From assembly GCF_000833605.1 (NCBI RefSeq), contig NZ_JXTG01000016.1, positions 1 to 48,019 of the forward strand: 48,019 nucleotides of DNA. Direction: 5' to 3'. Position 1 is the first letter of the stretch. Each line of letters opens with the position of its first letter. Of the stretch, positions 1 through 8,848 are shown one piece after another. A program made the position numbers and the translations under genes. The notes beneath the pieces are model-generated. The model saw only the letters and a program-made list of their open reading frames with translations. It was not told the origin of the DNA and ran no database searches. The DNA comes from Anoxybacillus ayderensis (GTDB lineage: Bacteria > Bacillota > Bacilli > Bacillales > Anoxybacillaceae).

Positions 1-269
1 TGAATCGATTCCAAAGAGGCGGAAAACACTTGGGAACAATTCCAGCACCGATAGCGCTTTACCTTCACGAACAAGTACACGGGTTGATGGAAAATCGCCA
101 AATCTCGTACTTTTCTTGTCCGTCTGTCGTGGACACAGGAAGTGGCAACCCCACAATGAGGGCAACGTTCCTGTGTCTCTGTTTTCTCTACATGAATCGC
201 ATAACCATAGGAAAGAAGTTCTTGTTTAATCACTTTAAATTCTGGCAATCCTAGCGGTATAGAAAGCAC
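1..269 (-). CDS. ISL3-family transposase, N-terminal 89 residues (partial)
   Basis: Read on the minus strand, a GTG at 269 follows AAGGAGG at 284-278 and opens a frame that runs off the window at base 1. The protein begins MLSIPLGLPEFKVI and contains a zinc-ribbon-like pair, CPHCG and YRCWNC, about 40 residues apart. That is the N-terminal zinc-finger region typical of ISL3 transposases. The catalytic DDE part would lie beyond the window. The protein would act in the cytoplasm on the ends of its own element. The start codon lies inside a strong hairpin (see 261-335). Confidence 0.85.
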   Translation of the reverse strand, partial: MLSIPLGLPEFKVIKQELLSYGYAIHVEKTETQERCPHCGVATSCVHDRRTRKVRDLAIFHQPVYLFVKVKRYRCWNCSQVFSASLESI

Positions 270-335
270 TTACGAGACCTCCTTGATGTTTATTTCACCG
301 CTAACATTATTGCCAGGATCTCGTCAGTGCTTTCT
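261..335 (-). promoter_or_regulatory. Hairpin enclosing the transposase start codon
   Basis: The arms 316-335 and 261-280 are complementary over about 18 of 19 positions with one mismatch, around a loop of about 35 bases. In the transposase mRNA the GTG start (269-267) lies in the 3' arm and the Shine-Dalgarno at the arm-loop border. Transcripts reading in from outside would form the hairpin and be poorly translated. This protection is known for other IS families such as IS10 and IS50. Its action here is inferred. Confidence 0.6.
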
Positions 336-359
336 CTTTTTTGTCAATAAATCACAAAA

Positions 360-373
360 TTTGGTGATGAACC
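360..373 (-). repeat. Terminal inverted repeat, IS end next to transposase start
   Basis: Reverse complement is GGTTCATCACCAAA, identical to 47726-47739 in opposite orientation. The match extends one to two more bases outward, so the true end could be 14 to 16 bases. Confidence 0.8.
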
Positions 374-537
374 ATATTTTTTATCCAGATAAAATTAAAT
401 TCTCACATACTAATTATGGAAATAAAATAGTGTTCTCAGGTATAACATTAATGTACGATAGTATCAGGGGAAATATCTCGCCAGAGGATTCATTAATGAA
501 ATTTCAAAAAGTCATAAAGAACGAAATACAGGAGTGA
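374..537 (+). pseudogene. 3' remnant of an unknown gene cut by the IS
   Basis: Immediately outside the IS end an open frame continues for about 53 codons, ending NEIQE and stop at 537. It has no start of its own in the native sequence; an apparent upstream start lies inside the IS. The fragment is AT-rich and has no motif I recognise. It is followed by an AGGAG and, six bases after the stop, by the next gene, so the two were probably co-transcribed. I read it as the C-terminal tail of a gene disrupted by IS insertion. Confidence 0.6.
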
Positions 538-543
538 TTCGAG

Positions 544-1254
544 GTGGAATATTTGGCAATAGGATTCAATGTTGTTCTAGCAACTTTGCCACATATATTT
601 GTAAGTAGTATAATAACAGCTTTGACTTTATTGAAAGATAATTATACTTTCAGGAAAAAAATAATCATCTTATTATTTAATAGTTTAGTGGTCATTTCCC
701 CTGATATATTGAAAATAATAGGAATACTTTCAGGTCACTCTTTGTTGATGGTTCCAATACTAGCTTTTATTTTTTCGTTTATCTATTCTCGGCTAAATAA
801 TGAAAATAAATTCAAGACACTTTGGCTCATTTTTTCTTTAATTATCTTATTCGGACATCTTTTGCTTGACTTCATTGATAATGGAGCAGAATTATTTTAT
901 CCCTTTGTCAGAGATTCTATTGATTATACTTTGATTAATAAAATAGATTTAATTTTTATTGCGATTCTTATGACTTCATTTATTCTTCTGTTCTTTTATA
1001 AGAAAAAAATTATTTTTGTCATAACGTCATTTTCAATAATTGCTTTGTACCTAGGTATATTAATAGTTTCTAAAGAGTACCTGGAATACAATTTAAGAAA
1101 AGAGTTTAAAGATCAAGATATTGTTCTATTGATTACATATCCTGACCATGATTTTAATTGGGAATTTCAAGTAAGAACAAATAGATCAATTGTGGTTGGT
1201 AGATCCCCTATATACAAAACAGATATCATTATTGAAAGTAAAACAGAATTTTGA
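544..1254 (+). CDS. Membrane protein resembling YdjM-type metal-dependent hydrolases
   Basis: A protein of up to 236 residues with about five or six hydrophobic segments and a hydrophilic C-terminal tail of about 60 residues. It contains SPD near residue 52, GHSLL near 64 and a GHLLLDF motif near residue 104 followed by LFYPF. That arrangement resembles the YdjM/DUF457 family of membrane-bound putative metal-dependent hydrolases, whose function is poorly known. Two starts are possible: GTG at 544 (AGGAG at 530) or TTG at 553 (GAGGTGG at 541). The gene is clearly more AT-rich than spoIIR downstream, which suggests acquisition together with the broken gene upstream. Confidence 0.6.
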   Translation: MEYLAIGFNVVLATLPHIFVSSIITALTLLKDNYTFRKKIIILLFNSLVVISPDILKIIGILSGHSLLMVPILAFIFSFIYSRLNNENKFKTLWLIFSLIILFGHLLLDFIDNGAELFYPFVRDSIDYTLINKIDLIFIAILMTSFILLFFYKKKIIFVITSFSIIALYLGILIVSKEYLEYNLRKEFKDQDIVLLITYPDHDFNWEFQVRTNRSIVVGRSPIYKTDIIIESKTEF

Positions 1255-1331
1255 CTAGGGAGTAAGTAACTTTGTTAGATCCTTCCTTTTCTTCTATCTC
1301 ATTTTTTGTTTAATAAGAATAGAAATTCATA

Positions 1332-1361
1332 GTTTATCAACTTCTCTTTCTGGTTACACTG
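1332..1361 (+). promoter_or_regulatory. Sigma-F promoter of spoIIR
   Basis: GTTTA at 1332-1336, 15 bases of spacer, then GGTTACACTG at 1352-1361. This fits the forespore sigma-F pattern (GYWTA and GGNNANAHTR) at every fixed position. spoIIR is a known sigma-F target. The expected transcript start is about 20 bases before the ATG at 1387. Confidence 0.7.
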
Positions 1362-1386
1362 CATAACAAGAAAGGGGAGGTAAACG

Positions 1387-2010
1387 ATGAACAAATACGT
1401 TATCATTTTATATATGACGATCGTGATGATTGGGGGCATTGTCACGATATATGGGCAACAAACAGAGGCGCAAAGCGATGTCGTGATCCCAAACGAAGCG
1501 GTACGGTTGCGCATTTTAGCAAATAGCGATTCACCAGAGGATCAAGCGTTAAAACGCGCGGTTCGTGACGCAGTAAATGAACAAATAACAACATGGGTTA
1601 GCGACTTAACATCATTTGAAGAAGCGAAACAAGTCATTGCCCAACATGTGCCAGACATTGAACAAACGGTCGCTCGCGTTCTTCGTGAGAAGAAGAGTGA
1701 TCAGACGTACAACGTGACGTTTGGACGCGTGTCATTTCCGACGAAAATATACGGATCATATATATATCCAGCAGGTGAGTATGATGCTGTATTAATTACG
1801 CTTGGCAAAGGGGAAGGAGCAAATTGGTGGTGCGTCTTGTTTCCTCCGCTCTGTTTTCTCGATTTTTCCACAGGTGAAGCCGTTCGTCCTGTGGAAAAAC
1901 AAATAGAGCAACAAGAACGAATCGATGAACAACCGCTTGTTGTGGAAGACGAACAGCAAATCGAAGTGAAATTTTTCGTTGCGGAAGTATGGAAAAAGCT
2001 TATTCAATAA
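1387..2010 (+). CDS. spoIIR: Stage II sporulation protein R
   Basis: 207 residues with an N-terminal hydrophobic segment (about 4-22) acting as signal or anchor. The body carries the family signature RLRILANSDSPEDQ near residues 41-54 and a conserved NWWCVLFPPLCF near residue 146. SpoIIR is made in the forespore, exported to the intermembrane space, and triggers SpoIIGA to process pro-sigma-E in the mother cell. The start follows AAAGGGGAGG at 1371 with good spacing. The sigma-F promoter upstream fits its timing. The C-terminal tail after residue 170 is acidic and Gln-rich and less conserved. Confidence 0.95.
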   Translation: MNKYVIILYMTIVMIGGIVTIYGQQTEAQSDVVIPNEAVRLRILANSDSPEDQALKRAVRDAVNEQITTWVSDLTSFEEAKQVIAQHVPDIEQTVARVLREKKSDQTYNVTFGRVSFPTKIYGSYIYPAGEYDAVLITLGKGEGANWWCVLFPPLCFLDFSTGEAVRPVEKQIEQQERIDEQPLVVEDEQQIEVKFFVAEVWKKLIQ

Positions 2011-2011
2011 C

Positions 2012-2395
2012 ATATCCACAAATTTATCAACAAAAACAAGCGACTTATTCACAATTTGTGGACAATTGTTGTGTATTTTGGGCGAATCTTTTATACTCAT
2101 TGAAGAAAAAAGTTGTAAAATGCGTGTGGAATGTTGATAAAAAAACAAGCGATTTGAATATTTATTGAGGTGAAAACGTTGAAGACACATGTGTTTTTTG
2201 TGGATAAAAATGTGGATGATTTAAATACTTATCCACACATTTTGCAAGCTGCTTCGTATTTACAGCGAGGGGAACTTGTCGCCTTTCCGACAGAAACGGT
2301 ATATGGTCTTGGGGCGAACGCGATGTCCACAACTGCTGTGGAAAACATTTTTGTTGCGAAAGGAAGACCGAGCGATAATCCACTGATTGTCCACA
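2012..2395. promoter_or_regulatory. Cluster of DnaA boxes around the ywlC start
   Basis: Matches to TTATNCACA on either strand: perfect at 2045-2053 (+), 2199-2207 (-) and 2229-2237 (+). One-mismatch copies lie at 2012-2020 (+), 2024-2032 (+), 2057-2065 (-), 2091-2099 (+), 2132-2140 (-), 2211-2219 (-), 2337-2345 (-) and 2387-2395 (+). The region upstream of ywlC is, as I recall, one of the few strong chromosomal DnaA-binding regions of B. subtilis outside oriC. The boxes flank and overlap the likely promoter, so DnaA may regulate ywlC or be titrated here. Confidence 0.65.
2069..2097 (+). promoter_or_regulatory. Possible sigma-A promoter of ywlC
   Basis: TTGTGT at 2069-2074, a 17-base spacer and TATACT at 2092-2097. 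The -35 is weak. It lies among the DnaA boxes, which would fit DnaA control. Confidence 0.4.
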
Positions 2396-3222
2396 TTGCG
2401 ACAAAGGAGCAACTGCACGATATTGCCTGCGACATTCCTCCTGTCGCACACACATTGATGGAGCATTTTTGGCCTGGTCCACTAACGCTTATTCTTCCAA
2501 AAAAAGAAGCCGTTTCTCCACGTGTGACTGCAGGGTTGAACACGGTAGCCGTTCGCATGCCGAATCATCCGATTGCCCTTGCGCTCATTCAGGCAAGCGG
2601 TCTGCCTATTGCTGCGCCAAGTGCGAATCGTTCCGGAAGACCGAGTCCGACGACAGCCAAACATGTGCTTGATGATTTAGATGGGCGCATTGCGGCTATT
2701 GTCGATGGAGGGGCAACAGGAGTCGGGGTTGAATCGACGGTTATTGACTGCACGACAGCGATTCCGACGATTTTACGACCGGGTGGCGTAACAAAAGAGG
2801 ACATTGAACAAGTGATCGGTGTTGTGGATATCGATCGTGCGCTTGTGGAAAAAGGGGCGGTGCCGAAATCTCCGGGAATGAAATATACACATTATGCTCC
2901 GAAAGCGCCGTTAATTGTCGTGAACGGTTCTTCGACATTTTTGCAACAACTTGTGAATGAAAAGCGCGCCAACGGCTTAAGAGTAGGAGTGTTGACGACG
3001 GAAGAACGTCGTCACACATATGAAGCTGACGTTGTCATTCCTTGTGGACGACGGAACGATTTGCGAACGGTTGCTCAACATTTATATGATGTGCTGCGAG
3101 CGTTTGATGAAACGAATGTCGATATCATTTATAGCGAGTCTTTCCCGAATGAAGGAATGGGTGTAGCCATTATGAACCGTTTATTAAAAGCAGCAGGTCA
3201 TGAACAAGTTATGGAAAAATGA
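2179..3222 (+). CDS. ywlC: L-threonylcarbamoyladenylate synthase (YwlC/Sua5 type)
   Basis: Makes threonylcarbamoyl-AMP from threonine, bicarbonate and ATP, the first step of the t6A37 modification of tRNAs reading ANN codons; it acts in the cytoplasm before the TsaD complex. The N-terminal YrdC domain shows AFPTETVYGLGANA, KGRPSDNPLIVH and PSANRSGRPSPT; the C-terminal Sua5 domain follows SPGMKYTHYAPKAP. Length is 347 residues from TTG 2179, close to the 346 of B. subtilis. I chose TTG 2179 because GAGGTG at 2167-2172 sits six bases before it and the protein then begins MKT as in B. subtilis; GTG 2170 is inside that Shine-Dalgarno. Confidence 0.93.
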   Translation: MKTHVFFVDKNVDDLNTYPHILQAASYLQRGELVAFPTETVYGLGANAMSTTAVENIFVAKGRPSDNPLIVHIATKEQLHDIACDIPPVAHTLMEHFWPGPLTLILPKKEAVSPRVTAGLNTVAVRMPNHPIALALIQASGLPIAAPSANRSGRPSPTTAKHVLDDLDGRIAAIVDGGATGVGVESTVIDCTTAIPTILRPGGVTKEDIEQVIGVVDIDRALVEKGAVPKSPGMKYTHYAPKAPLIVVNGSSTFLQQLVNEKRANGLRVGVLTTEERRHTYEADVVIPCGRRNDLRTVAQHLYDVLRAFDETNVDIIYSESFPNEGMGVAIMNRLLKAAGHEQVMEK

Positions 3223-3232
3223 CGTCTAAACG

Positions 3233-3274
3233 CCTTAGGATGTGCATATGTTAACGTGAAGGCACGTCCTAAGG
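3233..3274 (+). promoter_or_regulatory. Stem-loop in the mntP leader overlapping its ribosome site
   Basis: 3233-3245 pairs with 3262-3274 over 13 pairs including one G-U, around a 16-base loop. The 3' arm ends inside AAGGGGG (3271-3277), the Shine-Dalgarno for the ATG at 3285. There is no U-run, so a terminator is unlikely. It could hold back translation of mntP or mark the end of the ywlC message. I do not see a yybP-ykoY manganese riboswitch. Confidence 0.5.
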
Positions 3275-3284
3275 GGGCATTCGT

Positions 3285-3830
3285 ATGATTGGGGAAATGA
3301 TCACATTAGCGATGATGGCATTTGCGTTAGGGATGGATGCATTTTCAGTCAGCCTCGGCATGGGGTTGCTTCGGCTTCGTTTGAAACAAATCGCCTATAT
3401 TGGGTTAACGGTCGGTTTTTTTCATATCGTCATGCCTTTAGCAGGCATGATGATTGGGCAGCTATTATCTGTCCAACTCGGTCATATGGCGATGTATATC
3501 GGTGGGGGATTGTTGTTTATTCTTGGTGTGCAAATGGTCATCGCTTCGTTTCGTCATGAACAAGAACGTTGGCTGAGGCCTGTTGGCATCGGTTTGTTTT
3601 TATTTGCATTTAGCGTCAGCCTCGACAGCTTTTCTGTCGGACTCAGTTTAGGGATTTACGGAGTAGAGATCGTATTAGCGGTCATGGCGTTTGGGGTTAC
3701 GAGCATGGTGTTGACATGGATTGGGCTGCTTCTTGGGCGGCGTTTTCAACGTTGTTTAGGTACATATAGCGAGGCGCTCGGTGGCGCCATTTTGCTTTTG
3801 TTTGCATGCAAACTTTTATTTCCGCTATGA
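3285..3830 (+). CDS. mntP: Manganese efflux pump MntP (YwlD)
   Basis: 181 residues, almost entirely hydrophobic with six predicted membrane helices. Two internally related halves carry the family signatures [12 protein letters not shown] (near residue 17) and [12 protein letters not shown] (near residue 110), whose acidic residues are needed for Mn export. It exports Mn2+ across the cytoplasmic membrane and protects against manganese overload. The start ATG is spaced seven bases from AAGGGGG. In B. subtilis the same gene lies between ywlC and ywlE. The upstream stem-loop may control its translation. Confidence 0.92.
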   Translation: MIGEMITLAMMAFALGMDAFSVSLGMGLLRLRLKQIAYIGLTVGFFHIVMPLAGMMIGQLLSVQLGHMAMYIGGGLLFILGVQMVIASFRHEQERWLRPVGIGLFLFAFSVSLDSFSVGLSLGIYGVEIVLAVMAFGVTSMVLTWIGLLLGRRFQRCLGTYSEALGGAILLLFACKLLFPL

Positions 3831-3860
3831 GCTGGAGCGTTTCCAGTTCTTTTTTCTTTT
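3829..3860 (+). terminator. Rho-independent terminator after mntP
   Basis: GAGCTGGA (3829-3836) pairs with TCCAGTTC (3842-3849, one G-U), followed by a long T-rich run. The stem begins within the mntP stop codon. Confidence 0.75.
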
Positions 3861-3937
3861 TTTCGCTCTATATTTTGTCCAACTGTTTGCTTTATAATAA
3901 TAGTAAACATGTGGGAAATGATGCGAGGTGTGAATAA

Positions 3938-4372
3938 GTGAATCAAACGAACGTTTTGTTTGTATGCACAGGAAATACGTGTCGCAGTCCGATGGCAGAA
4001 GCGTTGCTAAAGCATAAACAATTGCCGCATGTGCAAGTGAGATCAGCCGGCATATTTGCGTTTGATGGAAGTGACGCTTCACAACATACGAAAGCTGCGC
4101 TCGCTGAAAAAGGAATCCATATCGACCATCGTGCGACGTTATTATCGAAAGAACATATTGATTGGGCGACGTACGTGTTGACGATGACCGAAAGTCATAA
4201 ACAACATGTGTTAGCGCGTTTCCCAGAGGCAGAAGGAAAAACGTTTACGTTACACGAATTTCTTGGGGGCGATAAAGATGTCATCGATCCGTTTGGTGGC
4301 TCCATTGACGTGTATCGTCAAACGCGCGATGAGCTCGAACAAGCAATCGAAAAGCTACATGAAAAGCTATAA
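3938..4372 (+). CDS. ywlE: Protein-arginine phosphatase YwlE
   Basis: 144 residues with the low-molecular-weight phosphatase P-loop CTGNTCRS at residues 10-17 and the general-acid DPFG at 117-120. The threonine at position 14 corresponds to the residue that makes B. subtilis YwlE prefer phosphoarginine over phosphotyrosine. It removes phosphate from arginines placed by the kinase McsB and so opposes McsB/ClpCP-directed protein turnover and stress signalling. GTG 3938 is preceded by GCGAGGTGTG; a TATAAT at 3893 may be its -10 but no clear -35 is seen. Confidence 0.92.
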   Translation: MNQTNVLFVCTGNTCRSPMAEALLKHKQLPHVQVRSAGIFAFDGSDASQHTKAALAEKGIHIDHRATLLSKEHIDWATYVLTMTESHKQHVLARFPEAEGKTFTLHEFLGGDKDVIDPFGGSIDVYRQTRDELEQAIEKLHEKL

Positions 4373-4386
4373 AGCAAGGGGGATGT

Positions 4387-5679
4387 ATGATGGGGGGAAA
4401 ATACACATTTAGCTTACAAAAAAAGCTAGCCATTTTTACAACTGTATTAGCAATCATTACGTATTCAACGAGCGCTTTTTACATTTATGTGCTTTACGAC
4501 TATGTAAAACAATGGCTTCCGTTTAGTAAAAATACGTTTACAATTTTGACGTTGCTTCTCGGTATTTTTTGGTCTGGTGTCTTAGCATATTTTGCGGCGC
4601 GTGTCATTACGAAACCGCTTTCTCAACTAGAGCAAGCAGCGTTAAAAGCGGCGGAAGGTGAAATCGGACAAGATGTGCCTGTGCCAAAATCCGATGATGA
4701 AATTCGTGCGCTTGCGCTCGCGTTTAACGATATGTTGCGAAGCTTGCGTGACATGGTGCGCAACATTCAACAAAATTTTGCGCATACGAATGAAAAAGTA
4801 GTAGAGATGACAAACGTGTCTCGCGTTGCTGCGGAACAAGCGGAAAACATTGCGCGCACGATTGATGAAATTTCAAAAGGGGCGGACAATTCAGCCGTTG
4901 CGATGCAGACGACGGCAGAAGCGGTGGAAGATGTGTTAGCGATCGCAGGGAATGTACAACAAAAAGCGATGCAGTCTGAAAAGCTATCGACCGATATGGT
5001 CGAAACGCTTGAACAAAGCCGTCGCGTCATCGGTTCACTCATTGCAGGCATTCAACAATTAGCGAAAAACAACGAAGCATCATTACATGTTGTGCGGCGT
5101 TTAGAAGATCATGCGAAAGAAGTCGGGCAAATTATTTCGCTCGTTGGAGATATTGCAGGGCAGACGAATTTACTCGCGCTCAATGCTTCGATTGAGGCGG
5201 CGCGTGCTGGTGAACACGGGAAAGGTTTTGCTGTCGTTGCGGAAGAAGTAAGAAAGTTGGCAGATGAAAGCGCCAAAGCAGTACAAGGTATTTCTGAGCT
5301 TGTGCAAAACATCCAACATGAAGTAGGAAACGTCGTCAATCAAATTACAGAGCAAGTGAAAAAAGCGAATGATGAGGCGAAAAAAGGAAATGAAACAAAC
5401 GAAGCGATTTCGCATATGAGCGCATCGATTCATGAAGTGGCAGATGCGGTGAAACAAATCGCCCAACTTGTCGATGAACAAATGAAATACATTCAACAAA
5501 CATCTGTTCAATCACAAGAGGTTGCGGCGATTGCCGAACAAACGTCGGCCGGTGCTGAAGAAGTGACAGCAGCGACACAAGAACAAACAGCGGTCATTGA
5601 AAGCATGCGCGAGCTAGCGACAGAACTTGGAGAACAAGCAGAAAAATTAAAACAAACGATTGCCCGTTTTCGTTTGTAA
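4387..5679 (+). CDS. Methyl-accepting chemotaxis protein with minimal external loop
   Basis: 430 residues. Two hydrophobic helices (about 13-36 and 49-71) are separated by only about a dozen residues, so there is no extracellular ligand-binding domain. A HAMP domain follows (about 72-125), then a long helical signalling domain whose hairpin tip contains [20 protein letters not shown] near residues 258-277, the site that binds CheA and CheW. It should sense something in the membrane, in the cytoplasm or through a partner. It lies between ywlE and rpiB, with an ATG start two to three bases after GCAAGGGGGATGT. The signal it senses cannot be told from sequence. Confidence 0.9.
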   Translation: MMGGKYTFSLQKKLAIFTTVLAIITYSTSAFYIYVLYDYVKQWLPFSKNTFTILTLLLGIFWSGVLAYFAARVITKPLSQLEQAALKAAEGEIGQDVPVPKSDDEIRALALAFNDMLRSLRDMVRNIQQNFAHTNEKVVEMTNVSRVAAEQAENIARTIDEISKGADNSAVAMQTTAEAVEDVLAIAGNVQQKAMQSEKLSTDMVETLEQSRRVIGSLIAGIQQLAKNNEASLHVVRRLEDHAKEVGQIISLVGDIAGQTNLLALNASIEAARAGEHGKGFAVVAEEVRKLADESAKAVQGISELVQNIQHEVGNVVNQITEQVKKANDEAKKGNETNEAISHMSASIHEVADAVKQIAQLVDEQMKYIQQTSVQSQEVAAIAEQTSAGAEEVTAATQEQTAVIESMRELATELGEQAEKLKQTIARFRL

Positions 5680-5700
5680 GCATAATAAATGATGAAAAGA

Positions 5701-5742
5701 CCGTCTCAACCCGTTAAAATGAAAAGAGACGGCTTTTTCTTT
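5701..5742 (+). terminator. Terminator after the chemoreceptor gene
   Basis: CCGTCTC at 5701-5707 pairs with GAGACGG at 5726-5732 and is followed by a T-run (TTTTTCTTT). It separates mcp from rpiB, which argues against a longer upstream start for rpiB. Confidence 0.8.
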
Positions 5743-5766
5743 ATAACGATAAGGAGGGGTTCAAAC

Positions 5767-6210
5767 GTGAAAGTAGCCATTGCATCAGACCATGGTGGCA
5801 TTCGAATTCGTGAGGAAATCAAAAAACTAATGGATGAAATGGGTATCGAATATACAGACTTTGGGTGTGAGTGTGAAACATCGGTCGATTATCCAGATTA
5901 TGCTCTGCCAGTTGCGCAAAAAGTGGCGAGCGGTGAATTTGACCGCGGGATTTTAATTTGCGGAACAGGAATCGGCATGAGCATCGCAGCAAACAAAGTG
6001 AAAGGAATTCGTTGCGCCCTCGTTCATGACGTATTTAGTGCAAAAGCGACGCGCGAGCATAACGACAGCAATATATTAGCGATGGGAGAGCGCGTCATCG
6101 GACCAGGATTGGCACGAGAAATTGCAAAAGTATGGTTGACGACTCCGTTTGAAGGAGGCCGTCACGAAAAACGCATTCAAAAAATTTCTGCTTATGAAAA
6201 CGAGCAATAA
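5767..6210 (+). CDS. rpiB: Ribose-5-phosphate isomerase B
   Basis: 147 residues of the RpiB/LacAB family. The start is ASDHGG (residues 6-11) and the catalytic cysteine is C65 in ILICGTGIGMSIAANK. It interconverts ribose 5-phosphate and ribulose 5-phosphate in the non-oxidative pentose phosphate pathway, in the cytoplasm. GTG 5767 is chosen because TAAGGAGGGG ends seven bases before it and the protein then begins exactly at the family start; the longer frame to 5689 runs through the terminator. It is followed after 13 bases by ywlG, probably in one message. Confidence 0.93.
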   Translation: MKVAIASDHGGIRIREEIKKLMDEMGIEYTDFGCECETSVDYPDYALPVAQKVASGEFDRGILICGTGIGMSIAANKVKGIRCALVHDVFSAKATREHNDSNILAMGERVIGPGLAREIAKVWLTTPFEGGRHEKRIQKISAYENEQ

Positions 6211-6223
6211 AGGTGGGAGTAGC

Positions 6224-6802
6224 GTGACGGACATGGAACGATGGCGCAATGAATGGCAAACGGCGCTAGCTGAGTTTCGTGCACAAGTGCCGCTAACGGA
6301 CAAAGATGTTGTCGTCATTGGATGTAGCACAAGTGAAGTCATTGGGGAAAAAATTGGGACGGCAGGAACGATGGACGTGGCGGCCATGTTATTTCAAGAA
6401 CTAAAACGGTGGCACGACGAAACGGGGGTACAGCTTGCGTTTCAATGTTGTGAACATTTAAACCGCGCATTAGTTGTGGAACGACAAACAGCTGTGACAA
6501 AGCAGCTTGAAATCGTGACGGTCATTCCGGTTCGCCACGCTGGTGGAGCGATGGCGGCATATGCATATACGCAATTTCGCGATCCTGTCGTTGTTGAACA
6601 TATTCGGGCAGATGCGGGCATCGACATCGGCGCTACATTAATTGGCATGCATTTAAAGCACGTCGCTGTTCCTGTGCGAACATCGATCAAACAAATTGGA
6701 CATGCGACGCTCACATTTGCGAAAACACGACCGAAACTGATCGGGGGCGAGCGCGCCGTATATTCGCAAGAAAAGGCGAACAAATCATGTTCAATCGGTT
6801 AA
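6224..6802 (+). CDS. ywlG: UPF0340 family protein YwlG
   Basis: 192 residues of a conserved Firmicutes family of unknown function. Recognisable stretches are VVIGCSTSEVIGEKIGTAG near residues 29-47, CCEHLNRALVVE near 76-87 and GGAMAAYAYTQF near 107-118. It is cytoplasmic, with no signal or membrane segment. GTG 6224 follows AAAGGTGGGAG; the upstream ATG at 6149 would overlap rpiB by 62 bases and adds residues not found in the family. It sits between rpiB and glyA as in B. subtilis. Confidence 0.88.
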   Translation: MTDMERWRNEWQTALAEFRAQVPLTDKDVVVIGCSTSEVIGEKIGTAGTMDVAAMLFQELKRWHDETGVQLAFQCCEHLNRALVVERQTAVTKQLEIVTVIPVRHAGGAMAAYAYTQFRDPVVVEHIRADAGIDIGATLIGMHLKHVAVPVRTSIKQIGHATLTFAKTRPKLIGGERAVYSQEKANKSCSIG

Positions 6803-6874
6803 ATTTGTTCACTTTTTCATTTGAAAATGTGTTAAGATAAAAAAGAATATTCACACTTTAGGGGAGGATTGTCA

Positions 6875-8838
<1,964 letters not shown>

Positions 8839-8848
8839 GGTGGGTATG

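Larger units (their letters stand above)
1..373 (-). mobile_element. ISL3-family insertion sequence, 5' part (runs off window)
   Basis: The stretch holds the start of an ISL3-type transposase on the minus strand, a roughly 100-base leader and an outer end. The outer end, read inward, is GGTTCATCACCAAA, and the same 14 bases begin the IS fragment at 47726. This shared end defines the boundary near 373 (one or two further bases also match). The rest of the element lies outside the window. Membership of ISL3 is inferred from the transposase; the exact IS name is not known. Confidence 0.85.

Noticed and set aside
283-373. Start codons at 283 and 286 for the gene fragment after the IS
   Set aside because: They lie inside the IS leader and would give a chimeric peptide; the native gene start was removed by the insertion.
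3223-3284. Manganese riboswitch (yybP-ykoY) before mntP
   Set aside because: The leader is only about 60 bases with a single stem-loop, too short for that class.
5689-5766. Longer N-terminus for rpiB from ATG 5689
   Set aside because: It would translate the preceding terminator; GTG 5767 has a strong ribosome site and the family start.
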